Notes: generated by a model not told the origin, from the letters alone. A stretch of DNA of 64,000 nucleotides from an uncultured Planctomycetota bacterium (GCA_903928115.1 CAIYPP010000001.1:22021-86020); one strand, 5' to 3'. Shown: positions 19,722 to 30,476, counted from the first letter of the stretch. Program-made: numbers and translations.

Positions 19722-20297
19722 TCAGCGTGCGTCGCGCACGCGTCGTGCCTGTGCGGCTGCCGCAGCGCCATCGGGGTGCCCGAGCCGCTCGGCGCGCTCG
19801 AAGTGCTTCGCCGCTTCCGTCCACAGCGCGCCGGCGCCGCCTTCCCAGCCGATCTGCGGGTCGACCTCGCCGGTCCGCGCCAGCAGGAGCCCCTGCCAGA
19901 AGGCGAGCTCGGCGGGGTCTTCGGCGCGCGCTTCGCCGCGTGCCGCAACCGCGAGCGCCGCACGCACCCAGCGGCGCCGGACCTCGGCGTCGGGCTCGCG
20001 CTCCGGCGAGGCGAGGTCGAGCCCTAGGTGGCGCGAGAGGAAGTACCAGCCCGAGGTCGAGGTCGGGTTGAGCTCGAACGCCGTCTCTGCCCGCGCCAGC
20101 GCGAGCTCGGTGCGCCCGTCGCGGATCGCGAGGTCGACGCGCACCCACTGGGCCGCGGCGAGCGGTCCGGCGAGCGGGCCCGCGAGGCGCATGGTGAGCG
20201 AAGAGCCGGGGGGCGCGGGCTCGCGCGTCACGATCGCTCCGATCGCGCACGCGATCAGCACCGAACCCCAGAGGAGCGTACGTCCGCGGGCCTTCAA
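19722..20297 (-). CDS. TPR-like membrane-anchored protein in ABC operon
   Basis: 191 residues from a TTG start at 20297. Two observations support this unusual start: the TTG overlaps the permease stop (TTGA), and GGAGG lies about 7 nt upstream. The N-terminus is a membrane anchor (TLLWGSVLIACAIGAIV). The rest is helical with TPR- or Sel1-like segments (LALARAETAFELNPTSTSGWYFLSRH and HFERAERLGHPDGAAAAAQA). It is the third gene of the operon after an ABC ATPase and a membrane protein, so it is probably an accessory scaffold on the transporter. No catalytic motif is seen. Confidence 0.72.
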   Translation of the reverse strand: MKARGRTLLWGSVLIACAIGAIVTREPAPPGSSLTMRLAGPLAGPLAAAQWVRVDLAIRDGRTELALARAETAFELNPTSTSGWYFLSRHLGLDLASPEREPDAEVRRRWVRAALAVAARGEARAEDPAELAFWQGLLLARTGEVDPQIGWEGGAGALWTEAAKHFERAERLGHPDGAAAAAQARRVRDAR

Positions 20298-21318
20298 CGC
20301 ACGCCTCCGCAACGCCGTCCGAAGCCGCGCACGAACGCGAGCGAGCCGATGCTCACGCAGAGCGCCGCATGCATCCACGCGCCGAGAGGCGGCCACGCGG
20401 GGACGATGCCGTGTCCCGCGACTTCGAGCGCTCGCAGGAGTGCGCCGAGGGTCGTCGCATCCGTTGCGAACGCATCGCCGACGAGCCAGCCGAGGAGTTG
20501 CAAGGCGAGCGCAAGCGTTGCAGCGAGTCCCGGCCCGATCCAAGTGGCGAGGCCGAGCGCGAGCGCGGTGAACGCGGCCCACGCGAGGAATGCATGCGCT
20601 CCGAGGACGAACGCGCTCTGGCGTGCGGAGCCCGCGGGGACGAGCCGTTGCATGCGCTCGCCCGTGAGCAGCGCGATGGCGCCACCGGCGGTGCGGGCGA
20701 GCGTCAACTCGACGAGCCCTTCGCCCTCGGGCGCCGCGAGCTCGAGCGCCATCGGGCGGGCCAGCGTGCAGAGTGTCTGGGAGCGCTGCTCGCCGCGCAC
20801 GGCTTCCCAGCGGAGCTCCGCGGTCGGCTCGATCGCTAGAAACGTGAGCGGCAAGCGAAGAGTCTCGCCGGCGCGCGCGTCGACGCTCCAGCGAAGCGGC
20901 TCGCGGCCGTCGAGGACACCGCGCTCGGGCGCAGGGGCGAGGCTCACCTCGCGCGGACAAGGTGTGTCGAATCGCGCAGCGAACTCGCCGCAGAGAGCCG
21001 CGACGAACACGGCTCCGAGCGAGGCCGCGAGCGCTCCGCTCCAGCATGAGAAGAACCAGCCGACGCGGGACATCGGCGTCGCGCCGGCGAAGTCGTACTC
21101 GGTGCGTGAGAGCCGAGCCGCCGCGGACGCCGCGCGAAACGCGAGCAGCGTGCTCACGAGGATCGTCGCCAGCGTCCAGAGGCCTTGCCTCGCCAGCGCC
21201 CCCGATTCGTTGGAATCTCCGCGGGACGAAAGCGCCGTCGCGGCGAGGATCCCACAGACGCAGAGCGCGAGCCACAGCGGCGCGATGCGCCGGAGCGCGA
21301 GCTGTGCGACCGCGGTGC

Positions 21319-21322
<4 letters not shown>
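20294..21322 (-). CDS. ABC transporter membrane subunit (unrecognised family)
   Basis: 342 residues from the ATG at 21322 (MSTAVAQLALRRIAPLW), which overlaps the ATPase stop by four bases; the frame extends upstream but reads as an antisense shadow. It has two N-terminal membrane helices, an extracytoplasmic beta-rich domain of about 130 residues (GETLRLPLTFLAIEPTAELRWE), then four or more helices. The arrangement fits an ABC-2-type exporter permease. The position directly after an ABC ATPase supports this, but no sequence motif fixes the family. Confidence 0.65.
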
Positions 21323-22191
<869 letters not shown>

Positions 22192-22244
22192 GCGCAGAGT
22201 GTGGCGCGGAGAGCGCGCGGTGGGAAGGCGCCGCGTCGGTGCGC

Positions 22245-22250
22245 TATCCT
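22245..22250 (+). promoter_or_regulatory. Candidate -10 box, leaderless spacing
   Basis: TATCCT, 8 nt before the GTG at 22259, in a 67-bp divergent intergenic region. Confidence 0.5.
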
Positions 22251-22258
22251 GCTCGCGC

Positions 22259-22564
22259 GTGTTCGCCTTTCTCCGCTCGCTGCGCCGCCGACCCGTGCCG
22301 ATGGTGCTCTACACGGCCCCTGGGTGCGGGCTGTGCGAGGAGCTGAAGGCCGAGCTTGCCCGCGCACGCGTCTCGCGCCGCTACGAGCTCCGCGAGGTGA
22401 ACGTGCGCTCGGATCCCGCGCTGGAGGCCCGCCATGGGCGCTCGATCCCGGTGTTGGAGATCGCGGGCCGCGTCGCGTTCAAGGGCCGCGTGAGCGCCGA
22501 GGAATTTCAGCGCAAGTTCGAGCGCCTCGCCGCGGAGTGGGAGAGCGCAGGGGAGTCGAAGTGA
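22259..22564 (+). CDS. Glutaredoxin-like thiol protein (DUF836 type)
   Basis: 101 residues from the GTG at 22259, chosen because of the TATCCT box just upstream; the frame is open to 22190. A short glutaredoxin fold is visible: VLYTAPGCGLCEEL with a CxxC redox pair, then the cis-Pro segment SIPVLEIAGR. This small family is usually annotated glutaredoxin-like or DUF836 and probably reduces disulphides in the cytoplasm. Its stop overlaps the next start (TGATG), so it is coupled to the FHA protein. Confidence 0.8.
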   Translation: MFAFLRSLRRRPVPMVLYTAPGCGLCEELKAELARARVSRRYELREVNVRSDPALEARHGRSIPVLEIAGRVAFKGRVSAEEFQRKFERLAAEWESAGESK

Positions 22565-23388
22565 TGGCGAAGTTGTACGTCCTCTCGGGCCCGGAGCTCG
22601 GCAAGTCGGTGGAGGTGAAGTCGGGCGACAGCGTCGGCCGCACCGCCGAGACTCAGATCACGCTCAAGCACGCCTCGATCTCGCGCCGCCACGCGCACTT
22701 CGAGTGCGAGAACGGCGCGTGGAGCGTCGTCGACGATGGCTCGACCAACGGCATCACGTCGCAGGGCGCGCGCACCAAGCGCCTCGCGCTCACCGACGGC
22801 TGTGAGTTCAAGCTCGGCGAGATCGAGCTGCGCTTCCGCGCGGACGTACACGAAACAGCGAGCGAAGCACGTCCGAGCGTCGCCGCACCGCCGCCCGCTC
22901 CAAGGTCCGCTCCGGGGTCCGCCGCGGACGACGACGAGATCCGCCTCGAGGGGGACGACGAGCCCGCCAGCGCTGCGCCGCCGCGGCCGGCGCCCCGCTT
23001 CGAGCCCGCTCCGCAGCGCAGCGAGCCTCGCGTCGAGGTGCGCGTCGAGGTGCGCGCTCCGGCTCCGGTTCCGAGCCCCGCGCCCGTGCGCGCGGCGCCG
23101 ATCGACACGGGGTTCGGCCCCGCGCCCGCGGGTGCGGGTGCGACGATCAACCGCAACAAGGAGCGCTCGGGGGAGCGCATCCTGCAGTACTCGAAGGTCG
23201 AGGGGCGCGGTGGACTCGCCAACGCGGACCTCGCGCAGGTCGGGGGCTTTACGAAGCTTTTGATCGTCGTGGTGGCGCTCGCGTTCGCTGCGGGGCTCGC
23301 GTGGTTCGCATTCTCCGGCGCTTCGTGGTTCAAGTCGCGCGTCGGCGGCGGCGACAGCGAAGCTCCCGCTGAGTCGAGCGATGAGTGA
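22564..23388 (+). CDS. FHA-domain protein with C-terminal membrane helix
   Basis: 274 residues. An FHA domain covers residues 1-95: GDSVGRTAETQ, then SISRRHAHFE and DDGSTNGIT carry the Arg, Ser, His and Asn residues that bind phosphothreonine. A long Pro/Ala/Arg-rich linker (about 100-220) is followed by one membrane helix (LLIVVVALAFAAGLAWFAF) and an acidic tail. It is a tail-anchored cytoplasmic phosphopeptide reader, probably serving Ser/Thr kinase signalling; no kinase is encoded nearby. Confidence 0.85.
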   Translation: MAKLYVLSGPELGKSVEVKSGDSVGRTAETQITLKHASISRRHAHFECENGAWSVVDDGSTNGITSQGARTKRLALTDGCEFKLGEIELRFRADVHETASEARPSVAAPPPAPRSAPGSAADDDEIRLEGDDEPASAAPPRPAPRFEPAPQRSEPRVEVRVEVRAPAPVPSPAPVRAAPIDTGFGPAPAGAGATINRNKERSGERILQYSKVEGRGGLANADLAQVGGFTKLLIVVVALAFAAGLAWFAFSGASWFKSRVGGGDSEAPAESSDE

Positions 23389-23404
23389 CGCGCGCCGCGC
23401 GCGC

Positions 23405-24478
23405 TCAACGACGCGCGGCGTGCAGTGCACACCAGCGATCGACGAGCTGCGCGGCCGCGTCGTCCCAAGACGGCAGTGCGGGAGGCACGGAGCCGTTCCC
23501 ACCGAGCGCGCGATAGGCGTCGACGAGTCGCCGCGGATTGCACGGCGTGAAGTACCTAGCGTGATCGGCGGCGAGCTCGCGATGCACAGCGAGGTCGCTC
23601 GCGATCACCGGCGCTCCTGCGCGCAGCGCTTCGACGAGCGGCAGATCGAAGCCCTCGCGGAGCGATGGCAGCACGACGGCTGCGCACGTCGAGTACAGCT
23701 GCGCGAGGGACTCATCCGACTGCGGTCCGATGAACCGCACGCGCTCCTCCAAGTGCAGCTCCGCCACGATGGCTCGCAGTCGCTTGCCGTGCTGGCCCTG
23801 CTCCGCACCCGCGAGCAGCACCGGCGGCATGTCCGCGGCGAGCGCGAGGGCACGCAGGAGAGTCTCGACGTCCTTGCGCGGTTCGATCCGCCCAACGAAG
23901 AGCAGAAACGACGGCGATGCAGGAGCTCTCCGCACCAGCGAGAGGTGGTCGGACCCGTTGTGCAATACGGAGGCGTGTGCCAAGTCACGGCCGGAGATGG
24001 CGCGCCACTCCGAAGCCAGAGCTTGCGATACGAAGAACACATGGCCGGCGCGGCGGATCGCGTCGCGAATCACTGCGCGCCCCCCGATCTTCCGCGCAAG
24101 TGACACGAAAGGACTCGCGACGCTCTTCAGATCGTGCAGCAAGAGCGTGAAGGGCACGTCGAGTCGACGAGGAGCGGGGAGGTGCGCCGTGTGAACGAGG
24201 TCGTAGCGAACTCCGTGTTCCGTGGCCTTGCGCAGCGCCTTGCTTTCCGACCAGAAGCGCTTCAGCGCCGGCGCGGAAGGGACGTCGCTCTCGATCCGTC
24301 GCACCGTTGCAGGCAGCTCGAAGTCGAGGCCGTCGCGGCCGACGAGCACGGCCAGCTCGCCGCCACGCGCTTCGAGGAGTCGCGCGGCGCGAGGGAGCAT
24401 CTCGCGGTTGTGGCGCTGGACGCCGCCGAGACCCTGCGCGAAGACGGTGCCGCAGACGAGCACGCGAGGCGCGCTCAT
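23405..24478 (-). CDS. GT4-family glycosyltransferase
   Basis: 357 residues. The ATG at 24478 overlaps the preceding stop (ATGA), which fixes the start. GT-B fold: N-terminal Gly-rich loop TVFAQGLGGVQRHNREM, then the nucleotide-sugar site with LLFVGRIEPRKD and the E-x7-E motif in REGFDLPLVEALRAGAPV. It follows another GT4 gene in the same operon, so the two probably act in sequence on one glycan. No polymerase or flippase lies immediately adjacent. Confidence 0.87.
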   Translation of the reverse strand: MSAPRVLVCGTVFAQGLGGVQRHNREMLPRAARLLEARGGELAVLVGRDGLDFELPATVRRIESDVPSAPALKRFWSESKALRKATEHGVRYDLVHTAHLPAPRRLDVPFTLLLHDLKSVASPFVSLARKIGGRAVIRDAIRRAGHVFFVSQALASEWRAISGRDLAHASVLHNGSDHLSLVRRAPASPSFLLFVGRIEPRKDVETLLRALALAADMPPVLLAGAEQGQHGKRLRAIVAELHLEERVRFIGPQSDESLAQLYSTCAAVVLPSLREGFDLPLVEALRAGAPVIASDLAVHRELAADHARYFTPCNPRRLVDAYRALGGNGSVPPALPSWDDAAAQLVDRWCALHAARR

Positions 24479-25521
24479 GCGAGTGCCTGCCAAAGCGCTT
24501 CGACCTGCTGTGCGCACGCGTCCCACGTGAAGGCGGCCGCACGCTCGAGCGCGTCGAAACGCAGCGTCTCGCGCTCGAGCACCGCTCGGCTGAGTCCGTC
24601 GGCGACGCTCGCGGCGTCCGCGGGATCGACGACGACACCGGCGCAGCCCGCAAGCTCGGCCTGCGCGCTGTCGCGCGAGACCACGGCGGGGGTGCCGCTC
24701 GCGAGGGCTTCGAGCACGGGGAACGCGAAGCCCTCGGAGTGGGAGAGCACGGCCACCGCGCTCGCGAGACGGTAGAGCGCTGCGAGGTCGTGCTCGGGCA
24801 GCTCTCCCGGCGTCGAGACGAAGCGCGACAGCCCGAGCTGCGACACGAGTCCGAGGTCGCGACGTAGAGCGGGTGTTTGCGCTCCGGTCACGACGAGCTG
24901 GATGCGGGGACCGTGGCGCTTGCGCACCTCCGCAAGGCCACGCAGAACGCCGGCGAGGTTCTTCTTCTCGCGCACCGCGCCGACGCACAGAACGATGGGG
25001 TCCTGCCCAAGGCGGTACTTGCCGAGCACGACCTCGTCGACGCTGCCAGGCTCGGGCAGATCGGAAAACGGTGCGCCGACGCCCCACGGCGCGACGCGGA
25101 TCCTGCTCGCACCCGGCAGCCAACGTGCGCGGAGGTCGCGCGCGACATGCTCGCTCGGGCAGAGCACACCGTCCGCGCGCACGGGTCCGAGTGCGGCCCA
25201 AGCACGGTGTTTCCAGTCGGCGTTCTCCTTCACGCCGTGCCGCCACGGCAGCTCGTGGACCGTCTGCACGCGCAGGCCAGGTCCGCGCAGCGGAAACGCG
25301 GAGACGGGGGAGTGAATTCCCCTCAGCCCGAGCCGCACCACGCTTCTCGGAAGCTCGCGTTGCCGCCACGAGCGGAGCTCTCCTTCGGGTACGAGCCGCA
25401 CGACTTCCAAGACGGCGCGACGCTCCAGCGCCTCCACGAGTCCGCGCGTCGCGCGCACCACACCCGGAGGGTGCGGTGCATGCAGCGGGGAGACGTCGAA
25501 GCCGAGGCGGAGCCGGGACAC
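24475..25521 (-). CDS. GT4-family glycosyltransferase
   Basis: 348 residues from a GTG at 25521 (read MSRLRLGFDVSPLHAPH). This start is preferred over the GTG 12 codons upstream because TAATCT lies 7 nt before it. GT4 features: PPGVVRATRGLVEAL near the N-terminus, VLCVGAVREKKNLAGVLRGL, and the catalytic E-x7-E in SEGFAFPVLEALASGTPAV. It belongs to the mannosyl/rhamnosyl-transferase type often found in exopolysaccharide or O-antigen clusters. Donor and acceptor are unknown. Confidence 0.86.
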   Translation of the reverse strand: MSRLRLGFDVSPLHAPHPPGVVRATRGLVEALERRAVLEVVRLVPEGELRSWRQRELPRSVVRLGLRGIHSPVSAFPLRGPGLRVQTVHELPWRHGVKENADWKHRAWAALGPVRADGVLCPSEHVARDLRARWLPGASRIRVAPWGVGAPFSDLPEPGSVDEVVLGKYRLGQDPIVLCVGAVREKKNLAGVLRGLAEVRKRHGPRIQLVVTGAQTPALRRDLGLVSQLGLSRFVSTPGELPEHDLAALYRLASAVAVLSHSEGFAFPVLEALASGTPAVVSRDSAQAELAGCAGVVVDPADAASVADGLSRAVLERETLRFDALERAAAFTWDACAQQVEALWQALA

Positions 25522-25528
25522 GCGAGGG

Positions 25529-25534
25529 AGATTA
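25529..25534 (-). promoter_or_regulatory. Candidate -10 box, leaderless spacing
   Basis: Minus-strand TAATCT, 7 nt before the GTG at 25521; it decides that start. Confidence 0.45.
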
Positions 25535-25574
25535 GCCTCGCAACGGAGCCTCGGCACGTGCGTGCCGCCACTGT

Positions 25575-25580
25575 TACGCT
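25575..25580 (+). promoter_or_regulatory. Candidate -10 box, leaderless spacing
   Basis: TACGCT, 9 nt before the ATG at 25590. Confidence 0.45.
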
Positions 25581-25589
25581 ACGTGCGCG

Positions 25590-27596
25590 ATGACGACCAC
25601 GCCCGTCACCTGTCCGCTCGACTGCGCCGAGGCCTGCGGCATGCTCGTCGAGAGCGACGCGAGCGGCCGATTCGTCGCGCTGCGAGGAAATCCGGCGCAT
25701 GGCTACTCGCGGGGAGTTCTCTGCGGAAAGACCGCGATCTACGGCGACCTTCTGCGCTCTCCCGACCGCCTGCTGCAGCCGCTCGTGCGGCGCGGAGCGA
25801 AGTCGACGTCGCCGCTCGAACTCGCCACTTGGGACGAAGCGCTCGAGCGCATCGTCGCGCGTGTCGCATCGTTGCGTGAGACCCCCGAGCGCATCCTCGC
25901 GCTGTGGTACGCGGGCAACATGGGGCGCGTTCAGCGCTTCTTTCCGATGCGCGTGATGAACGCACTCGGCGCGACCAACGTCGATGGCGGACTGTGCGAC
26001 AGCTCTTCCACGGCGGGCTACGAGGCCGTGTTCGGCGGCGTGTACGGCGCGGATCTCGAAGACCTCGACGACTGCGACTTCGTGCTGCTGTGGGGCTGCG
26101 ACATGGCGCGCACGGTGCAGCACCTGCAACCTGTCGTGCAGCGACTCGCGAAGCGCGGAGTGCCTGTGCTCGCGATCGACATTTATCGCACGGACACGAT
26201 CGAGGCGCTGGAGCGCTGGGGTGGTCGCGGTGTGATCGTGAAGCCCGGCACCGACGCGGCACTCGCGCTGGGAATCGCTCGCCTCGCCTACGAACGCGGC
26301 TACGTGGATGCCGAGTTCGTCGCGTCGCGTTGCCTCGGCGGCGAAGTGTTCGAGGCTCACGTGCGCTCCGGCCACGACTTGGCGTGGGTCGAGCGTGTGA
26401 CGGGCGTCGCACCGCACGTCGTGAGCGAGCTCGCGGACTTGCTCGGAACGTCGCGGCGCTTTCTTCTGAAGACCGGCGTCGGCTTCGCACGTCGCCGTGT
26501 CGGCGCGATGAGCATGCGTGCGATCGCGTCGCTCGTCGCCATCCTCGGGCGGCCGGAGCGCCTGCACTACGAGAGCTTCAGCTGCTTCCAGCTCGAAGAC
26601 CATGTGATCGAGCGCCCGGACCTGCGTCCGTCGCAGACGCGCAACGATGTCGTGCAGCAGATCAAGATCGGACGCGAGCTGGAGAGCGGTCGCTTCGGCG
26701 CAGCGTTCGTTTGGGGCCACAACCCCGCAGTCACTTGCCCAGAGTCGCTCCGCGTGCGTCGCGGACTCGCGCGCGAAGACTTGTTCCTCGTCGTGCACGA
26801 GCAGTTCCTCACGGAGACCGCGGAGCTTGCGGATGTCGTCCTCCCCGCGACGATGTCGATGGAGAACGACGACTTCTACCGCAGCTACGGCCATCGTCGC
26901 CTGCAACGCTCGCGCAAGGCGTGCGAGCCGCCGCCGGGGCCGCGCTCGAACGTCGAAGCGTTCGCCGCGATCGCGAAGGCGCTCGGGCTGCCGCGCGAGA
27001 CGTGGGATGTCACGGCGAGCGGGCTCGTGGACGAGCTGATCGCCGCCAGCGCGCGTCATCTCGATGCAGAACAGCTCGCGGGCATCGAGCGAGGCGAGCC
27101 CGTGAAGGTGCGTCCGCCTCGCCTCGAAGGACCGGGTACGCCGAGCGGCAAGATCGAGCTCGTCAGCAACCGGGCCGCCGCGCTCGGACAGCCCGCGCTC
27201 GCGACGTACGTCCCTGACGATGCCTCCGGCGGGCGTGGCAAGTTCTGGCTGGTCTGCGCGCCGAGCGTTCACACGCACAACTCCACGTTCTCGCACAGCG
27301 CGCGGCACGTGAAGCGTGTGGGGGAGCACCGTGCGTGGCTCCACCCCGACGACGCGCGCGAGCTCGGCGTCGCCGAGGGCGACCGCATCCGCATCTCGAA
27401 CGAACTCGGCAGCCTCTCGTTCCCCGCGGGTCTCACCGGCGCCATGGCGCGAGGACTCGTGCGGGTCGATGGAATGCCGCGTGCCGTCGACGTCCCAGAG
27501 CGCGTCGGCGTCAACGCGCTCGTGTCGGCGGAGGCGAGCGACTTGGGCGAGAGCAACACCCTCTACAGCACGCGCGTCGACGTCGAGCGCGTCTGA
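25590..27596 (+). CDS. Molybdopterin-dependent oxidoreductase, DMSO-reductase family
   Basis: 668 residues. An N-terminal [4Fe-4S] motif (Cys8, Cys12, Cys16 in CPLDCAEAC, then a Cys in GVLCGK) precedes the molybdopterin domains. GGLCDSSSTAGY lies at the usual metal-ligand position. WGHNPAVTCPE and AELADVVLPATMSMEND are typical cofactor and substrate segments, and a C-terminal molydopterin-binding domain (HPDDARELGVAEGDRIRI) ends the protein. No Tat signal and no electron-transfer subunit are seen, so it looks cytoplasmic and stand-alone, like FdhF-type or thiosulfate-reductase-like orphans. The substrate is unknown. Confidence 0.9.
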   Translation: MTTTPVTCPLDCAEACGMLVESDASGRFVALRGNPAHGYSRGVLCGKTAIYGDLLRSPDRLLQPLVRRGAKSTSPLELATWDEALERIVARVASLRETPERILALWYAGNMGRVQRFFPMRVMNALGATNVDGGLCDSSSTAGYEAVFGGVYGADLEDLDDCDFVLLWGCDMARTVQHLQPVVQRLAKRGVPVLAIDIYRTDTIEALERWGGRGVIVKPGTDAALALGIARLAYERGYVDAEFVASRCLGGEVFEAHVRSGHDLAWVERVTGVAPHVVSELADLLGTSRRFLLKTGVGFARRRVGAMSMRAIASLVAILGRPERLHYESFSCFQLEDHVIERPDLRPSQTRNDVVQQIKIGRELESGRFGAAFVWGHNPAVTCPESLRVRRGLAREDLFLVVHEQFLTETAELADVVLPATMSMENDDFYRSYGHRRLQRSRKACEPPPGPRSNVEAFAAIAKALGLPRETWDVTASGLVDELIAASARHLDAEQLAGIERGEPVKVRPPRLEGPGTPSGKIELVSNRAAALGQPALATYVPDDASGGRGKFWLVCAPSVHTHNSTFSHSARHVKRVGEHRAWLHPDDARELGVAEGDRIRISNELGSLSFPAGLTGAMARGLVRVDGMPRAVDVPERVGVNALVSAEASDLGESNTLYSTRVDVERV

Positions 27597-27674
27597 GTCT
27601 GAGTTTCACGCGAGAATTGCGCGGCTCGGGCCGCCGGCGGGCTGTGTGCCGTGGCGTGCGGCGGGGCCCGCGGA

Positions 27675-27680
27675 TACCTT
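27675..27680 (+). promoter_or_regulatory. Candidate -10 box, leaderless spacing
   Basis: TACCTT, 10 nt before the ATG at 27691. Confidence 0.4.
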
Positions 27681-27690
27681 CCGCAGTGCC

Positions 27691-30471
27691 ATGTCCCTCG
27701 CACGCCCCCTCGCCGCCTTCTTCCTCGCCGCTCCCGCGCTCGCGCAGCGCACCGAGATTCCCGACCGCAGCTGGACCCAAGCGCAGGGCAACGCGCTCGG
27801 CACCGCGTTCGTCGATGTGGAGGGCATTCGCGTCGATCCCGGCGCGGGCTCGAACATCGGCACCGCCGTCGCCGAGCCCGTTTCGTGGGATCGCACGCTC
27901 TTTTACTGCACGAAGTCGGGCGAGGCACTGACGCTCAAGGCCTTCGATCTCGTCGACAAGGCCGCGCTCGGCAGCATCGCGCTGGGGAAGGGCGAGCTGC
28001 GCGGGATGTTCGCGTGGGAGGGCGACGTCGGCGTTGCGCTCGGCACAGAGCTCGTCATGTACGAGGTCGACTTCGCAAAGAAGAAGCTCACGGAGGTGCG
28101 CCGCATCCCCGAGGCGCTCGCCGTTCCGCCGCGCGTGATCGCGGGGACGATGTTCGGGGATGGCACTTCGGTGAAGGCCTATGCGACCAAGAGCGGCAAG
28201 GTGCGCGGCGGCTTTGCGGGAACGCGCGGTCCGTCCGCGATGCGCCTCGGCGGTTCGTGGGGCGTGCCGGCCTACGCGAGCCTCAAGCTTGCCGGTGACG
28301 ACTGGTCGCTCGAGGTGGCCGAGCTCGACGATCTCGCGGCGCTCAAGATCAACAAGATCGGTGGCGGCAACATCGCGCTCGGCAGCGCGCCGGCGGCGCA
28401 GCTCACGGCCAGCAGCGTGTCGCGCGTACAGCCTGCGAGCGGCGTCGGAGGCTGGTTCGTGTCGCGCCCCGACGGCTCGTGGTTCGTCGCCGATGGCTCG
28501 GGTTCGAAGGCGATCGCTGCGCCGTTCGTCGGCTCGGTCGCGGTGGTCCGCGGCGGAGTCCTCGGCTTCGACGCGAGCGGCGCGCTCGTCCGCATGGAGA
28601 CCACGGGGAGCGTCGCGACCGTCGCGCCCGCGGATGGCGCCGCTCGCGGCCCCGTCTCGGTCGCAGGCGACGTCGCGTACGCGGGCGGCCGCGCGATCGA
28701 CCTCGCGACGGGCAAGGTGCTGTGGCAATCGAGCAAGTTCGCGCCGGAGAAGCGCGCGCTGCCCGTGGGCGATCAGCTGGTGGTCGTCTCGGACGCGAAG
28801 GGTGCGCTCACGCTGCTCGTCGGCAAGCCGACGAAGAAGCCTGCGGCGGGCTCGACGGGCGCGACGATCGCGCTGCCTCGTCCGGGCGGCGGCAACGGGC
28901 TTGTGCGCAACGACGGAAGCTACGTCGCGGGCAAGGTCACGCAGGTGAACGGCGGCGGCTGGAAGGTCGAAGGAGACGACGGACGCGCGAGCGACTTCGC
29001 TGCGGGCGATGTCGCGCTCGTCGAGATGGACGGCACGACGCAACTCGTCGGCGATGAAGAGCCCGTGCTGCAGTCGTTCCAGAGTGCGCTCGAGTCCGAG
29101 CACGCCGCGCGCGTCGTGGAGGCCTTCGATCAGTTCTTGAAGCAGCGCCTCGACGAGGACTGTAAGCGTCTGCTCACGGAAGCGAAGGACTGCGGGCTCG
29201 CCGAGAGCAAGGCGGCCGAGCTCGACGCGAAGCTCAAGGCGCTCAAGCCCAACGACAAGACCAACAAGGAAGCGCTGCGCAAGGTGCCACTGGGCAAGGA
29301 ACTCGAGCTGCGCAAGCAGAGCCGCGCGGCGTACAATGCGGCCGCTGCGTGGTGCGGCGCGAATGGCCTCAAGCTCACCGCTTCGCTGCTGATCCTCGAA
29401 GGCGCGGAGCGTTCGCCGCTCGAAGGCAAGCCGGATGCCGAGGTCGCTCCGCTCATCCCCGACGAATTCCCGTGGAAGGAGAGCCCGGAGGCGGTCTCGC
29501 GCTGGGCGAGCTGGGCGCCGCGACTCATTCGCACGGGCGCGTTCTTCGTGCCGCGCGAGGATCGGCTCTATCGCGTGCTGACCTCGGGCGTGTGGAAGGA
29601 CGGCGTGATCATCCTGCGCACGAACAACGTGACGTTGTGCTCGCGTCCCACGGATCCCGGCATCGTCGGCGACTGCCTCGACGCCGCCGAGTTCGCGATC
29701 CGCACGCTGCGTGAGTTGCTTCCGCCGGATCCGGAGACCTTCACGCAGCCCTTGCAGGTGCGCTTGTTCGCGACGCGCGACGAGTACCTCGCGGAGCCCG
29801 CCGGTGGCGGTCGCCCGCCGGAGTGGAGCGCGGGCCTGTATTCGGGCGGGATCTCGCGCTTCTACGTGCCGAGCGGCGCGGAGGCCTACGACCCCTACGG
29901 ACGCGGCGTCTTCTCCGTCGTCTCCCACGAGCTCACGCACCACTACCTCGACATGGCGTGGCTCGCGAAGGGGACCAAGCGCTCGCCGGAAGGCAGCAAC
30001 CTGCCCGGTTATTGGATCGTCGAGGGCACCGCACGCTTCATCGAAGAGGCCGTGGCCGACCGCGTGCAAAACCGCAAGGGACGCAAGCAGCGCGATCCCG
30101 CGTGCGCCTACGTGTGCAAGCAAGCGAGCGCGCTCTCGAAGCTCTTCCCGGTCACTCAGCTGATCGACATGAACGCTGGCGACTTCGCGGGGCTCGGCAA
30201 CGACGAGCTATTCCAGCTGCCGCCGCTCAACGAAGGCGTGCCGGGCAACATGGTCATCAGCCAGCGCCACATCTTCTACGATCAGGCTGGCAGCCTCGTG
30301 TTCTTCCTCATGTACCGTGCCGGCCCCGAGCCGCGCGCGAAGATCGTCGAGTACCTGCGCTCGCGCTATCTCGGCCAGACGACGCCGGAGGGCTGGAAGG
30401 CACTCGGCTATGCACGCGGCGAAGCTCTCGAGACGGCCTTCAAGGGCTTCGTCGACAACGCCAAGCACTGA
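27691..30471 (+). CDS. Secreted beta-propeller protein with DUF1570-like MA-type peptidase domain
   Basis: 926 residues. The ATG at 27691 begins a signal peptide (MSLARPLAAFFLAAPALAQ); the frame is open upstream but without signal character. Residues 25-400 look like PQQ-type beta-propeller repeats. A charged helical linker with TPR-like Lys/Glu-rich segments (about 450-580) follows. The C-terminal third carries HELTH at 746-750 with a downstream Glu (IVEGTARFIEEA), a gluzincin/MA-clan zinc site as in DUF1570 proteins. This domain pairing is typical of planctomycete exported proteins. It is probably a periplasmic or extracellular peptidase; the substrate is unknown. Confidence 0.78.
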   Translation: MSLARPLAAFFLAAPALAQRTEIPDRSWTQAQGNALGTAFVDVEGIRVDPGAGSNIGTAVAEPVSWDRTLFYCTKSGEALTLKAFDLVDKAALGSIALGKGELRGMFAWEGDVGVALGTELVMYEVDFAKKKLTEVRRIPEALAVPPRVIAGTMFGDGTSVKAYATKSGKVRGGFAGTRGPSAMRLGGSWGVPAYASLKLAGDDWSLEVAELDDLAALKINKIGGGNIALGSAPAAQLTASSVSRVQPASGVGGWFVSRPDGSWFVADGSGSKAIAAPFVGSVAVVRGGVLGFDASGALVRMETTGSVATVAPADGAARGPVSVAGDVAYAGGRAIDLATGKVLWQSSKFAPEKRALPVGDQLVVVSDAKGALTLLVGKPTKKPAAGSTGATIALPRPGGGNGLVRNDGSYVAGKVTQVNGGGWKVEGDDGRASDFAAGDVALVEMDGTTQLVGDEEPVLQSFQSALESEHAARVVEAFDQFLKQRLDEDCKRLLTEAKDCGLAESKAAELDAKLKALKPNDKTNKEALRKVPLGKELELRKQSRAAYNAAAAWCGANGLKLTASLLILEGAERSPLEGKPDAEVAPLIPDEFPWKESPEAVSRWASWAPRLIRTGAFFVPREDRLYRVLTSGVWKDGVIILRTNNVTLCSRPTDPGIVGDCLDAAEFAIRTLRELLPPDPETFTQPLQVRLFATRDEYLAEPAGGGRPPEWSAGLYSGGISRFYVPSGAEAYDPYGRGVFSVVSHELTHHYLDMAWLAKGTKRSPEGSNLPGYWIVEGTARFIEEAVADRVQNRKGRKQRDPACAYVCKQASALSKLFPVTQLIDMNAGDFAGLGNDELFQLPPLNEGVPGNMVISQRHIFYDQAGSLVFFLMYRAGPEPRAKIVEYLRSRYLGQTTPEGWKALGYARGEALETAFKGFVDNAKH

Positions 30472-30476
30472 GCGCG